Shown here: piece by piece, positions 25,582-35,008 of the stretch
Position numbering within the stretch: position 1 is the stretch's first letter
How the letters are laid out: each line of letters begins with the position of its first letter
Translations under genes and position numbers: made by a program
The notes under the pieces: generated by a model
Told to the model about the DNA's origin: nothing
The model's input: only the letters and a program-made list of their open reading frames with translations
Databases searched by the model: none
Source: Mangrovivirga cuniculi
GTDB lineage: Bacteria; Bacteroidota; Bacteroidia; Cytophagales; Cyclobacteriaceae
Length of the DNA stretch: 64,000 nt
Assembly (NCBI RefSeq): GCF_005166025.1
Contig: NZ_CP028923.1
Location: forward strand, 1,366,001 to 1,430,000
Direction of reading: 5' to 3'

Positions 25582-26360
25582 TTAGACGCCATATCCTTTC
25601 ATAATCCCACGGTCAGAACCGGATATGAAATTAATGATGTAATCTCTTTCTTTACTTGCAGGAATCTCCAGTCTGATTTGATCAATAGACCTTGACCTGT
25701 TAAGTCCTTTCTGGTATATTATTCTATAGATTTCCTGAATCTCGTTGATCTTTTCGTTGTCAAAACCGCGTCTTCGAAGTCCTACTGAATTAACTCCGCA
25801 ATAACTTATAGGTTCTCTTCCAGCCGTAACAAAAGGAGGGATATCTTTCCTGACCAATGACCCCCTGACACCATTACATGGGCGCCTACTTTAGCGAATT
25901 GATGAATGGCACTTGCCCCTCCGATAATTGCATAATTATCTACTTCTACGTGTCCTGCCACCTGAACTGCGTTAGCAATAATACAATTATCTCCTACAAG
26001 ACAATCATGAGCCAAATGAACATAAGCCATAAGAAGGCAATTTGATCCTACTTTTGTCTCACCTCTATCTACGGTTCCTCTGTTTATAGTTACGCATTCT
26101 CTAACCACTGTATTGTCACCTATTACTGCAAGAGTTTTCTCTCCCTTGAATTTCAAATCCTGGGGAACAGCACCAATAACCGCTCCCGGAAAAATCTTAC
26201 AGTTTTTCCCTATTCTTGAACCGGACATTATGGTCGCATTGGGACCAATCCAGGTTCCATCACCAATTTCTACGTTATCTTCGATTGTTACAAAAGGAGA
26301 GACGGTTACATTATCTCCAACTTTTGCATTAGGATGAATATAGGCTAGGTTTTTACTCAT
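25582..26360 (-). CDS. lpxA: UDP-GlcNAc acyltransferase LpxA, frameshifted in a G run
   Basis: LpxA adds the first 3-hydroxyacyl chain to UDP-GlcNAc in lipid A synthesis. The N-terminal part shows left-handed beta-helix hexapeptides ([26 protein letters not shown]), then [10 protein letters not shown] with the catalytic His and VAGHVEVDN. After VMVSGG the frame changes: G5 (C5 at 25861-25865 on the + strand) should be G6, giving [20 protein letters not shown] and the family's helical C-terminus ([12 protein letters not shown]). The restored protein has 259 residues, normal for LpxA. A sequence error is the likely cause, since LpxA is essential with lipid A. Its ATG overlaps the lpxC-fabZ stop. 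Confidence 0.92.
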
Positions 26361-27751
26361 GAATCTTTTTTAACTATACTTGCGGTCATTGTCGCTTCAC
26401 AAACAAGGTTATTACCTACATAGGCTTTACCAGACATTTTTGCGATGCCTCTTCTTATTTGACCAATTAATTTACACTCAATAATGATAGTATCCCCCGG
26501 AAGAACCATTTTTCTGAATTTGCAATTTTCCACTCCAAGGAAATAGGTCCAGTAATTCTCCGGATCAGGAACGGTATTGAGTACGAGAATCCCCCCTACC
26601 TGAGCCATTGCTTCAATCTGTAATACTCCCGGGAATACAGGATTATTGGGGAAGTGCCCCTGAAAGAATGGTTCATTAATGGTTACATTTTTAATACCGG
26701 CAACACTGGATTCATCCAGATGGTAAATTTTATCTACCAGTAAAAACGGGAATCTGTGAGGTAAAGTATTAGATATCTGATTTATATCAAGAACAGGAGG
26801 TAATTTCGGGTTGTATTTAGGAATATTATTATTCGTTGTTGATTCCATCAGTCGCTTAAGTTTTTTAGCAAAAGCAACGTTTGAAGCATGACCCGGTCTG
26901 GCTGCAAGTATCTGAGCTTTAATAGGTTTACCAACCAGGGCAAGGTCACCAACTACATCGAGTAATTTGTGTCTTGCAGGTTCGTTTTTATATCTAAGAT
27001 CGACATTGTTCAGAATACCTTCCTCTTTAACTGCAACTTTTTCTTTATTGAAAAGTCCCGCTAAATGATCCAGTTCATTGTCATCAACAACTTTGTCAAC
27101 AATAACAATAGCATTACTAAGGTCTCCACCTTTAATCAGGTTCTGACTATGCAGCATTTCCAGCTCATGTAAAAAGCAAAAAGTTCTGCAAGAGCCAATC
27201 TCTTCTGCAAATTGACTTATATCATTTAAAGAGGCATGCTGACTACCAAGAACAGGAGAATTATAGTCGACCATTACAGTCACTCTATAATCATCCAGCG
27301 GAAGTGCAGCCATTTCTACATTTTTTTCGTGGTCTCTATAGAAGATTCCTTCCGGTACCTCGAAAAAGTCTCTTAATGCACCTTGTTCTTCCAGTTCTGC
27401 ATTTCTAAGAATTTCGATAAATGGCTGAGCTGATCCATCCATAATAGGAATTTCAGGACCATCTAATTGAATAAGGATATTGTCTATCTGCTCCCCGACA
27501 AGAGCGGAAAGGACATGTTCTATAGTATGAACCCGTGCACCGTCTTTTTCAAGAGTAGTTCCTCTGGAAACATCCACAACAAGGTCACAATCTGCCTCAA
27601 TAATGGTTTGTTCTTCCAGGTCTACACGCTGAAACTTAATGCCGTGATCCGGCGGTGCCGGGCAAAAAGTCATGTTAGTCATCGCACCGGTATGTAAACC
27701 GACACCTTTGACAGTTACTTTGTTCTTAATTGTGTGTTGTCTCGTGTACAT
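26357..27751 (-). CDS. lpxC-fabZ: bifunctional LpxC deacetylase / FabZ dehydratase
   Basis: A 464-residue fusion. Residues 1 to about 305 are LpxC, the zinc deacetylase that commits UDP-3-O-acyl-GlcNAc to lipid A ([17 protein letters not shown] with zinc His residues, [11 protein letters not shown]). Residues from about 314 on are FabZ, the 3-hydroxyacyl-ACP dehydratase ([13 protein letters not shown] with the catalytic His, [12 protein letters not shown] with the catalytic acid). This fusion is well known in Bacteroidota and couples fatty-acid and lipid A synthesis. It lies 28 bp after lpxD and overlaps lpxA by 4 bp. Confidence 0.95.
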   Translation of the reverse strand: MYTRQHTIKNKVTVKGVGLHTGAMTNMTFCPAPPDHGIKFQRVDLEEQTIIEADCDLVVDVSRGTTLEKDGARVHTIEHVLSALVGEQIDNILIQLDGPEIPIMDGSAQPFIEILRNAELEEQGALRDFFEVPEGIFYRDHEKNVEMAALPLDDYRVTVMVDYNSPVLGSQHASLNDISQFAEEIGSCRTFCFLHELEMLHSQNLIKGGDLSNAIVIVDKVVDDNELDHLAGLFNKEKVAVKEEGILNNVDLRYKNEPARHKLLDVVGDLALVGKPIKAQILAARPGHASNVAFAKKLKRLMESTTNNNIPKYNPKLPPVLDINQISNTLPHRFPFLLVDKIYHLDESSVAGIKNVTINEPFFQGHFPNNPVFPGVLQIEAMAQVGGILVLNTVPDPENYWTYFLGVENCKFRKMVLPGDTIIIECKLIGQIRRGIAKMSGKAYVGNNLVCEATMTASIVKKDS

Positions 27752-27779
27752 GCTCCCAATTTTCTACGAGGGCGTAAAG

Positions 27780-28802
27780 TTAATCTTTTTTTTCAAGTTT
27801 CGTAATTCTCTCAGCTAATTCAGGTAATTTCTTGAAATATATGAATGATTGCCTGAAATTACGAATATCTATAGCCGGACTACCCAACATGGTAGTACCT
27901 TTTTCTTTTATTGACTTTGTAATACCTGACTGAGCAGCTATCGTTGTTTTATCAGCGATCTTAAGGTGACCAATTATTCCTGCCTGGCCTGCAATGACAC
28001 AGTTTTCGCCTACTTTGGTCGATCCGCTAATGCCAGCTTGTGAGGCTATGACAGTGTTTTTTCCGACAACAACATTATGGGCTATCTGTATCAAATTATC
28101 AAGCTTTACGCCTGATTTAACAATTGTTGAATCAAACGTAGCCCGATCGAGTACCGTATTGGCACCAATATCAACATTATCTTCTATAATAACATTACCC
28201 AATTGAGGTATTGTCTTATAAGTTCCATCTTCCTGAGGTGCAAATCCAAAACCATCACTACCTATTACCGCACCTGAATGAATGGTGCATTGACTTCCAA
28301 TTTGACACCTTCCATAAATCTTAACGCCACTATAAATCACAGTGTTGTCACCCACTACACAATCATCACCTATATAACTGTTGGGATATATTTTGACGTT
28401 ATTGCCAATCTTGCATCGTTCACCTATATAACTGAAAGCACCCCTGTAGATATTTTCACCTACTTGTGAAGAATCGCAAATAAATGAGGGAGATTCTACA
28501 CCGGATTTTACCGGACGGATCATTTTTTGTATCTGTTCTAATAAAGTTGTGAACCGCGTATACGGATCATCAACGAATATTAGCGTTGTATTAACTTCTT
28601 TTTTTGGTTTGAAATCGTCTTTTACGATTACTGCTGACGAATCTGTTTCATAAATAAAGGGTTCATATTTCGGGTTGGAGAGAAAAGAAATACTTCCTTT
28701 TGTTCCTTCTTCAATACCCTTTATTGTATAGACTTTTTCTTCACCATTCCCCTCAACTCTGCCCTCTAGTAATTCTGCGACCTGATTTATAGTGAATTCC
28801 AT
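27780..28802 (-). CDS. lpxD: UDP-3-O-(3-hydroxyacyl)glucosamine N-acyltransferase
   Basis: A 340-residue LpxD, the third enzyme of lipid A synthesis. It has the N-terminal uridine-binding domain ([14 protein letters not shown]), about ten hexapeptide coils forming a left-handed beta helix ([15 protein letters not shown], then [12 protein letters not shown]), the catalytic-site stretch [15 protein letters not shown] with His, and a C-terminal helix. It is the first gene of lpxD - lpxC/fabZ - lpxA - ABC ATPase and has a -7 box 24 bp upstream. Confidence 0.95.
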   Translation of the reverse strand: MEFTINQVAELLEGRVEGNGEEKVYTIKGIEEGTKGSISFLSNPKYEPFIYETDSSAVIVKDDFKPKKEVNTTLIFVDDPYTRFTTLLEQIQKMIRPVKSGVESPSFICDSSQVGENIYRGAFSYIGERCKIGNNVKIYPNSYIGDDCVVGDNTVIYSGVKIYGRCQIGSQCTIHSGAVIGSDGFGFAPQEDGTYKTIPQLGNVIIEDNVDIGANTVLDRATFDSTIVKSGVKLDNLIQIAHNVVVGKNTVIASQAGISGSTKVGENCVIAGQAGIIGHLKIADKTTIAAQSGITKSIKEKGTTMLGSPAIDIRNFRQSFIYFKKLPELAERITKLEKKD

Positions 28803-28822
28803 TCAATTTTACTTTTTAATCC

Positions 28823-30055
28823 TTACAAAGATAAAGATTTGGGCCAGCATAGGTAATATTTTTTCACGATTTTGGACATAGCCTTAATATTTGGCAAATC
28901 TGACGCCTGAGCGACATCTTTTATCTCTCCATTTTTTGTCTGGATATAAATTGGTTGATTTGTCGGCATATAGGCTGAGTTGGTCATACTGCCATTGTCT
29001 ATCAGGTATTCAGCTTCATGCTGAGCAATATCAAAATGTTTTTGAATCTTATCTGTAATTTCTTTTATCTGACCTTCCTGTACTGGATCAGGACTTAATT
29101 GAATTTTAAACAGTTTCCTGTCGATAATCATCCTGCACAACGATGAAAGAACTTTATCTTCATGCCTGGACCATGATTTAACTGCGTTCCAAATATCAGC
29201 ATCATCCAGTTCGCAGTAATTATTGAGTATTTCAGGGTTGTTTTTAATTTGGTCTATAGTGTAATTGTTTTCTAAAAAAGGCTTTAGAAAAGGGGAGCAA
29301 TGCACTTCGACTCCAGTTCTGGCAAGAAATTTTGCTCTTTTAATGGTTTGAATGAGCATTTTTTCGGCTGCAACAGCGGTTTTATGCAAATAAACCTGCC
29401 AGTACATTAATCTCCGACTATTCAGGAAATTCTCGATTGAATAGATACCTTTTTCTTCCACGACTAATCTGTCGTTTTCTATTTCCAGCATTTTTATGAT
29501 TCTTGATGAACCTACCGTTCCTTCACTCACTCCGGTGAAAAAGCTATCCCTCATCAAGTAGTCCAACCGATCGATATCAAGCTGACTGCTTACTAATTCA
29601 TGAAAAAAGTGTCGTTCATATTGATTAGTGAAAATCTTGAGAGTAAGGTCAAGAGTTCCTTCGAATTCCTCGTTCAGCCTCTTCATTATTTGAATTGACA
29701 TTTCTTCATGTCTTATTCCAGGCATCAATGAGTATTCCAGAGCATGACTGAATGGACCGTGACCAATATCATGTAGTAAAATAGCCATTTGACAGGCTTC
29801 AAATTCTTTATCAGAAATATCATGACCTTTATTCCTGAGCTGTAGCAGGGCAAGTCCCATTAGATGGTAAGCACCAAGTGCATGATGAAACCGGGTATGT
29901 AGAGCTCCCGGATAAACCAATTCAGCAAGTCCTAGTTGTTTTATTCTTCTTAGCCGTTGAAAATATGGGTGGTCGACTGTATTCAGGGGTAAACCGTAGG
30001 GAACGGAAATAAATCCGTAAACAGGGTCATTGAATATTTTGGTTTTATTCTTCAA
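28823..30055 (-). CDS. HD-domain phosphohydrolase (dGTPase/SAMHD1-like)
   Basis: A 410-residue HD-superfamily protein. Metal-binding motifs are H...HD...D: RFHHALGAYHL, LLHDIGHGPFSH and DIDRLDYLMRDSF, all typical of the YdhJ/SAMHD1-like group that hydrolyses dNTPs. It starts with TTG at 30055: an in-frame stop lies a few codons upstream and the purine-rich GGAACCGAAAGAAGA sits before it. It is divergent from porX and directly upstream of lpxD. Exact substrate is not determined by sequence. Confidence 0.88.
   Translation of the reverse strand: MKNKTKIFNDPVYGFISVPYGLPLNTVDHPYFQRLRRIKQLGLAELVYPGALHTRFHHALGAYHLMGLALLQLRNKGHDISDKEFEACQMAILLHDIGHGPFSHALEYSLMPGIRHEEMSIQIMKRLNEEFEGTLDLTLKIFTNQYERHFFHELVSSQLDIDRLDYLMRDSFFTGVSEGTVGSSRIIKMLEIENDRLVVEEKGIYSIENFLNSRRLMYWQVYLHKTAVAAEKMLIQTIKRAKFLARTGVEVHCSPFLKPFLENNYTIDQIKNNPEILNNYCELDDADIWNAVKSWSRHEDKVLSSLCRMIIDRKLFKIQLSPDPVQEGQIKEITDKIQKHFDIAQHEAEYLIDNGSMTNSAYMPTNQPIYIQTKNGEIKDVAQASDLPNIKAMSKIVKKYYLCWPKSLSL
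28826..28833 (-). promoter_or_regulatory. -7 box (TAnnTTTG) for the lpxD operon
   Basis: On the - strand the bases read TATCTTTG, an exact TAnnTTTG match, 24 bp before the lpxD ATG and just past the stop of the HD hydrolase gene. No clear -33 TTTG is seen. Confidence 0.4.
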
Positions 30056-30136
30056 TCTTCTTTCGGTTCCTTAATTAAATTATTTAGCGCAAAAATGTTA
30101 AATTATGCTTAGTATTATGTTCTGTTGAAACAAAAT

Positions 30137-30152
30137 CTTTATTTAAATAAAG
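30137..30152. promoter_or_regulatory. 16-bp perfect palindrome just upstream of porX
   Basis: CTTTATTTAAATAAAG is a perfect palindrome that ends 9 bases before the porX ATG, in the 106-bp divergent gap between the HD hydrolase gene and porX. It could be an operator or a weak leader hairpin covering the ribosome-binding region. All-AT content lowers its significance. Confidence 0.4.
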
Positions 30153-30161
30153 TCTTTTCCA

Positions 30162-31721
30162 ATGCAAAAGTATAATATTTTATGGGCGGATGATGAAATT
30201 GACCTATTAAAGCCGCATGTCTTATTTTTAGAGAGCAAAGGTTACGACGTCACCGGAGTTAATAGTGGGTTTGATGCATTGGATGAAGTAGGTAAAAGTA
30301 TTTTTGATATCGTCTTTCTCGATGAGAACATGCCCGGAATGAGTGGGCTGGAAACACTACAGAAAATTAAAATAAAACATCCTTCTCTTCCGGTTATAAT
30401 GATCACAAAGTCTGAGGAAGAACATATAATGGAAGAGGCTATAGGTTCGAAAATCGCCGATTATCTGATCAAACCTCTCAATCCTAATCAGATATTACTC
30501 TCGGTAAAAAAGATCCTCGACAATAAAAGACTGGTGACTGAAAAGACCAATATGGGGTACCAACAGGATTTCAGAAATATCAGTATGGCTTTTGGTGATA
30601 ACCTGGATTTTAAAGAATGGGCAGAGATTTATAAAAAGCTGATTTACTGGGAGATGCAGATTGACGAAACTGAAAATAAAAGCATGGCTGAAGTGCTTGA
30701 ATCTCAGAAGACCGATGCAAATCATAATTTCGCCTCGTTTATTGCAGATAATTATGAAGACTGGCTCAATAACCCTTCTGTAGAACGTCCGGTCCTTAGT
30801 CATCAGCTGATGGATTATTTTGTTTTTCCTGAATTGAAAGATGATAGCCCTTTGTTTTTCTTTATTATTGACAATCTAAGGTATGACCAGTGGAAAACCA
30901 TTGAGCCTATGGTCAATGATAATTTTTCAATTGTATCGGAGGATACCTATTACAGTATTTTACCAACTACAACTCAATATGCCAGAAATTCTATTTTTAG
31001 TGGATTATTACCACTTGAAATGTCAAAAAGGCATCCTGATCTATGGGTAGGTGAAGATGAACCAGAGGGAAAGAATAATAATGAGGATAAGTTCCTGGCA
31101 GAACATCTTAAACGAAAAAGGATCGATGCTAAGTTTTCATATCATAAAATTAAAAATATTCATGAGGGAAAAAGCCTGATTAAAGAGCTTCCAAATCTAA
31201 TGAATAACCAGTTGAATGTACTGGTGTATAATTTCGTCGATCTTTTATCCCACTCCAGAACTGAGTCGCATATGATAAAGGAACTGGCACCGGATGAATC
31301 GGCATATAGATCGCTTACGCAATCCTGGTTTTCACATTCACCTTTATTAGAAGCGCTTGAAAGAATTGCTGCTGCAGGAGGGAGGGTCATTTTAAGTACT
31401 GATCATGGTACAATCAGGGTGAAAAGACCATTTAAAATCATTGGAGACAGAAATACTAATACAAATCTTAGGTATAAAACAGGTAAAAATCTGAATTACG
31501 AGCAAAAGAATGTTTTCAGTGTAAAGCATCCGGAAAAGATTTATTTGCCAAAAGTAAATGTTACCTCTACATTTGCGTTCGCGATTGAGGATAACTTTTT
31601 TGCTTATCCTAATAAATTTAATTATTACGTAAATTATTACGATGATACCTTTCAGCATGGAGGAGTATCTTTGGAAGAAATGATAATTCCGATTATTAAG
31701 TTAAAACCTAAGAATACCTGA
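30162..31721 (+). CDS. porX: T9SS response regulator PorX (receiver-PglZ)
   Basis: A 519-residue protein: receiver domain (1-125; ILWADDEID, phospho-acceptor Asp in DIVFLDENMPG, VIMITKSEEE, KIADYLIKPL), a helical linker, and a PglZ-type phosphatase domain (about 215-515) with FFFIIDNLRYDQW, VYNFVDLLSHSR and ILSTDHGTI. This is the architecture of PorX, which controls type IX secretion with the kinase PorY and an ECF sigma factor and hydrolyses cyclic and linear oligonucleotides through its PglZ domain. It is followed by tsaE with a one-base overlap. Confidence 0.92.
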   Translation: MQKYNILWADDEIDLLKPHVLFLESKGYDVTGVNSGFDALDEVGKSIFDIVFLDENMPGMSGLETLQKIKIKHPSLPVIMITKSEEEHIMEEAIGSKIADYLIKPLNPNQILLSVKKILDNKRLVTEKTNMGYQQDFRNISMAFGDNLDFKEWAEIYKKLIYWEMQIDETENKSMAEVLESQKTDANHNFASFIADNYEDWLNNPSVERPVLSHQLMDYFVFPELKDDSPLFFFIIDNLRYDQWKTIEPMVNDNFSIVSEDTYYSILPTTTQYARNSIFSGLLPLEMSKRHPDLWVGEDEPEGKNNNEDKFLAEHLKRKRIDAKFSYHKIKNIHEGKSLIKELPNLMNNQLNVLVYNFVDLLSHSRTESHMIKELAPDESAYRSLTQSWFSHSPLLEALERIAAAGGRVILSTDHGTIRVKRPFKIIGDRNTNTNLRYKTGKNLNYEQKNVFSVKHPEKIYLPKVNVTSTFAFAIEDNFFAYPNKFNYYVNYYDDTFQHGGVSLEEMIIPIIKLKPKNT

Positions 31722-32164
31722 TGACAAAAGATTTGTCCGGATTAGATTTTAAATTAGAAGATATAAAAAATGTTTCTGCTAATCTGCTGCAGGCATTCGG
31801 TGATTATAAAATATGGCTTTTTGATGGAGACCTGGGAGCAGGGAAAACCACATTAATAAAAGCAATATGCGATGAGCTGGAGGTTGAGGACCAGGTAAGC
31901 AGTCCGACTTTTGCCCTGGTGAATGAATATGCTTCAAATAAAGAGGAAACCATTTACCATTTTGACTTTTACCGGATCGAACATGAAAGTGAAGCATTTG
32001 ACATTGGGTTGGAAGAATACTTATATTCAGGCTATAGATGTTTGATTGAATGGCCTGAGCAAGTATCATCTTTCTGGCCTGAAAAATATATACACATCAA
32101 AATTATTGCTAATTTAGATGATAGCAGAACTATAGAAATAGCTAAGCATGACGAAACAGCTTAA
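31721..32164 (+). CDS. tsaE: tRNA threonylcarbamoyladenosine ATPase TsaE
   Basis: A 147-residue P-loop protein with Walker A GDLGAGKTTLIK, the SSPTFALVNEY segment, YHFDFYRIE and IEWPEQ. TsaE works with TsaB and TsaD to make t6A37 on ANN-decoding tRNAs. Its ATG shares one base with the porX stop, and the ald gene begins 17 bp before its end, so the three genes are tightly coupled. Confidence 0.93.
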   Translation: MTKDLSGLDFKLEDIKNVSANLLQAFGDYKIWLFDGDLGAGKTTLIKAICDELEVEDQVSSPTFALVNEYASNKEETIYHFDFYRIEHESEAFDIGLEEYLYSGYRCLIEWPEQVSSFWPEKYIHIKIIANLDDSRTIEIAKHDETA

Positions 32165-33374
32165 AACGGGACTCGAAGCACTTTCGAGGGAGCACGGTCT
32201 GATGACTCAGGAAAAACCGGAACCAACCAAAAAGGAACATAAGTCTTTATTTATTGGTATTCCAAAAGAAACAGCCTACCAGGAAAATCGGGTTTCTCTT
32301 ACTCCTGAAGCTGTTGGGTTATTGGTTAATAACGGTCATGAAATATTGATTGAAGCCGGAGCAGGAGAAAGATCTAATTTTGGGGATAATGAGTACAGTG
32401 AAGCTGGAGCAAGGATTTGTTATGATCCAAAACAGATATTTAAAGCTGATATTATTTTGAAAGTCGAGCCATTGACGAATGAGGAAATGGAATGGCTCGA
32501 GCCGGGTAAAACTTTGTTTTCTGCTATGCAAGTGGGTAATCAGACTCCTGAATATCTCAAGGCATTAATAAATAAAAAGATCACCGCCATAGGATTTGAA
32601 TACATTGAGGACAAAGTAGGCGGTATGCCAGTGGTGAGAGCCATGTCAGAAATTGCAGGTAGCACAGTCATGCTTATTGCTGCAGAATATTTGAGTAGTG
32701 TAAATCGGGGAATGGGGATAATTTTAGGTGGGATTACCGGTGTACCTCCGACTAAAGTTGTTATCATCGGAGCGGGGACTGTGGGTGAATATGCCGCGAG
32801 AACTGCTATCGGCCTTGGAGCTGAAATTGAAGTCTATGATAACCAAATTTATAAATTAAGAAGAATCAAACATGCACTGGGTCAGCAAGTGTTTACGTCC
32901 GCTATTGATACTGTCAGACTTGGGCGTTCATTAGAAACAGCAGACGTAGTCATTGGTGCAGTCAGAGCTGAGAAGGGCAGAAATAAAATAGTTGTGACTG
33001 ATGACATGGTAAGCAGGATGAAACAGGATTCTGTAATTGTTGATGTCAGCATCGATCAGGGAGGTTGTTTTGAAACAAGCAGAATCACCACTCATGATGA
33101 CCCGATTTACAGGAAACATGGTGTTTTACATTATTGCGTGCCCAATATAGCATCGAGAGTTGCCAGAACCGCAACTGAAGCATTTTCAAATATTTTTACG
33201 CCTATTTTACTCAGAATGGGCGATTTAGGTGGGGTAGATGATATGATCTTTACTAATCCCTGGTTTATGAAAGGTGTTTATGCATACCGAGGTAGTTTGA
33301 CAAATAAGCATCTGGCTCAACGATTTAATTTAAGATACAGAGATCTTGAGTTGCTTATTACAGCAAGATTTTAA
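32148..33374 (+). CDS. ald: alanine dehydrogenase
   Basis: A 408-residue AlaDH/PNT-family enzyme. It has IGIPKETAYQENRVSLTPEA (substrate loop Arg and Lys), FSAMQ in the middle, the Rossmann GAGTVGEYAARTAIGLGAEI, and PNIASRVARTATEAFSN. L-alanine is oxidised to pyruvate and ammonia with NAD+. The first 35 residues precede the usual start of the family; the same N-extension seems common in Bacteroidota. It overlaps tsaE and converges with the HAD gene across a 3-bp gap with no terminator. Confidence 0.88.
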   Translation: MTKQLKTGLEALSREHGLMTQEKPEPTKKEHKSLFIGIPKETAYQENRVSLTPEAVGLLVNNGHEILIEAGAGERSNFGDNEYSEAGARICYDPKQIFKADIILKVEPLTNEEMEWLEPGKTLFSAMQVGNQTPEYLKALINKKITAIGFEYIEDKVGGMPVVRAMSEIAGSTVMLIAAEYLSSVNRGMGIILGGITGVPPTKVVIIGAGTVGEYAARTAIGLGAEIEVYDNQIYKLRRIKHALGQQVFTSAIDTVRLGRSLETADVVIGAVRAEKGRNKIVVTDDMVSRMKQDSVIVDVSIDQGGCFETSRITTHDDPIYRKHGVLHYCVPNIASRVARTATEAFSNIFTPILLRMGDLGGVDDMIFTNPWFMKGVYAYRGSLTNKHLAQRFNLRYRDLELLITARF

Positions 33375-33377
33375 AAC

Positions 33378-34037
33378 CTATTTATTTGATAACTCTAAGA
33401 ACAGTTCTTTAAAATCGTTAAAATTTTTATCTGCAAAAGCCACCGGTGCTAACTCTTCTTCAGAATGAGTAGTTGTGATTCCGGCTGTCGGCATGCCTGC
33501 TCTTCTCCCTGCTTCAACTCCGGCAAGAGAATCTTCAATTACCAGGCATTCAGCTGAAGGAAAACCAAGCATTTCTGCTGCTTTCAGGAAAATTTCGGGG
33601 TTAGGTTTGCCACTTTTAACCATATTCCCATCTACAATAACTTTGAACGCCGATTTGATATTAAAGCTGTCCAGGATGAAGTCAATGTTGCTTCGTGGAG
33701 CCGAACTAGCAACGGCCATTTTTATATCTTTTTCTTTCAGAAACTTTATGAAGTCGATTAGACCGTCAACTGGCTCTAATTCCGGTCTGATTAAGTCACG
33801 GTAAATAGCTTCTTTTTCCTCGCCTAGTTTAGTAGTTAGCGATTTATCAAGCTTTTTTCCAAAAAGATTTTCAAGAGCATCGTGATTGGTATGACCATAA
33901 ACATGCTTTTCCATAAGCTTGTCATTGATCTCCAGACCGATTTTTTCACCATAGATTGGCCATGCCTTTCTATGGTAAGGATTGGAGTCAACCATGACTC
34001 CATCCATATCAAATAATACCGCCTTAATGTCGTACAT
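33378..34037 (-). CDS. HAD-family phosphatase, beta-phosphoglucomutase-like
   Basis: A 219-residue HAD hydrolase: motif I FDMDGVMVDS, a four-helix cap (YGHTNHDALENLFG), motif II AVASSAPRSN, motif III Lys in KSGKPNPEIF, and motif IV VIEDSLAGVEAGRRAGMP. It resembles beta-phosphoglucomutase and other sugar-phosphate phosphatases; the substrate is not fixed by sequence. It abuts the flavin reductase gene upstream with no gap, suggesting an operon. Confidence 0.87.
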   Translation of the reverse strand: MYDIKAVLFDMDGVMVDSNPYHRKAWPIYGEKIGLEINDKLMEKHVYGHTNHDALENLFGKKLDKSLTTKLGEEKEAIYRDLIRPELEPVDGLIDFIKFLKEKDIKMAVASSAPRSNIDFILDSFNIKSAFKVIVDGNMVKSGKPNPEIFLKAAEMLGFPSAECLVIEDSLAGVEAGRRAGMPTAGITTTHSEEELAPVAFADKNFNDFKELFLELSNK

Positions 34038-34946
34038 TTATTTCTGTAATAATGTTTTCCAGGCTTCTTCTACTTCATTTGCACCAAGGTATTTTTGAGC
34101 TAATAAATGAAGAAATTTTCTATATTCCTCAGGCTGATCAGCGTGCTGTTCCCTTAATGAAATAATTTCAGTATCCACTTTCCCAAACTCGTCTACAACC
34201 TCCTGTTGGGGTAATTTTTCAACATTGCCAAGTTTCCCTAAGTCATTTCCGGTGAGGATGGTAGAGTTTTTTACATGATCCGGAAGACTGTCCACTCCGA
34301 TTCCTTTTTTTGCCAGAGGTTTTGCAATTTCAAACAATGCATCTCCATTTGCTCGACAATACCAATTGCCGCCCATTCTGGCTACAAGGTCTATTTTGAA
34401 TGGATCGATTGTTTCAGTTTCATCAAGAACATCTCTTTTGATGTGCATTTTGAGCACTTCGCATATAATTAAATTACCTGCACCCCCCTCTGATCCGGTC
34501 TCTACGATTTCATTAACCCTGCACTCAAAAGCGACTGGTGATTCACCAACACGAGGAGGTTTTACTAAATCTGATTCAACTGGTGTTAATCCGGATTTTA
34601 CAAATTCATTTATGCCTTTATCATATTCTGTACTCGATAGAGACATCTGTTCGACTATATCGTAATTCACGATATTTATAACTACTTCTTTTACCTCTTT
34701 AACATTTTCAAAGGTGTGCTTAGTAGTATTGTCCCGTCCTCTGCGGGCAGGAGAAAATATCATGATCGGAGGATTAGCACCAAAGACATTGAAAAAGCTA
34801 AAAGGGCTTAAATTAATCTTTCCGTTTTTATCAATAGTCGAAGCGAAGGCAATCGGCCTGGGAGCCACTGATCCTAATAAATAATGGTGGAATTTGGGTA
34901 CCGGTATATCGCCTGGTTTAATTGTCAGATATTCTTCCTGGGCCAT
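34038..34946 (-). CDS. flavin reductase-family (DIM6/NTAB-like) protein
   Basis: A 302-residue FMN-binding split-barrel protein (YLLGSVAPRPIAFASTID, NLSPFSFFNVFGANPPIMIF, TKHTFENVKEV, PVAFECRVNEI) plus a 90-residue helical C-terminal extension. Such proteins sit beside fumarylacetoacetase and homogentisate genes in many Bacteroidota, and here fahA is directly upstream on the same strand. A role in tyrosine breakdown is inferred from that neighbourhood only. Confidence 0.82.
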   Translation of the reverse strand: MAQEEYLTIKPGDIPVPKFHHYLLGSVAPRPIAFASTIDKNGKINLSPFSFFNVFGANPPIMIFSPARRGRDNTTKHTFENVKEVKEVVINIVNYDIVEQMSLSSTEYDKGINEFVKSGLTPVESDLVKPPRVGESPVAFECRVNEIVETGSEGGAGNLIICEVLKMHIKRDVLDETETIDPFKIDLVARMGGNWYCRANGDALFEIAKPLAKKGIGVDSLPDHVKNSTILTGNDLGKLGNVEKLPQQEVVDEFGKVDTEIISLREQHADQPEEYRKFLHLLAQKYLGANEVEEAWKTLLQK

Positions 34947-34976
34947 TTTTGTTTATAGTTTAGGTAAAAAGTAAAA

Positions 34977-34995
34977 CGGGAAGTAAACCTTCCCG
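34977..34995 (-). terminator. terminator after fahA
   Basis: A 7-bp stem (CGGGAAG / CTTCCCG) with a 5-base loop; on the - strand it is followed by TTTTAC. It lies between the fahA stop and the flavin reductase start, so it may only attenuate readthrough. Confidence 0.65.
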
Positions 34996-35008
34996 ATAAA
35001 CAAATGTT

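Noticed and set aside
32148-32250. N-terminal extension of alanine dehydrogenase as a fusion domain.
   Set aside because: It is short, charged and without a fold; such leaders seem common in Bacteroidota Ald.
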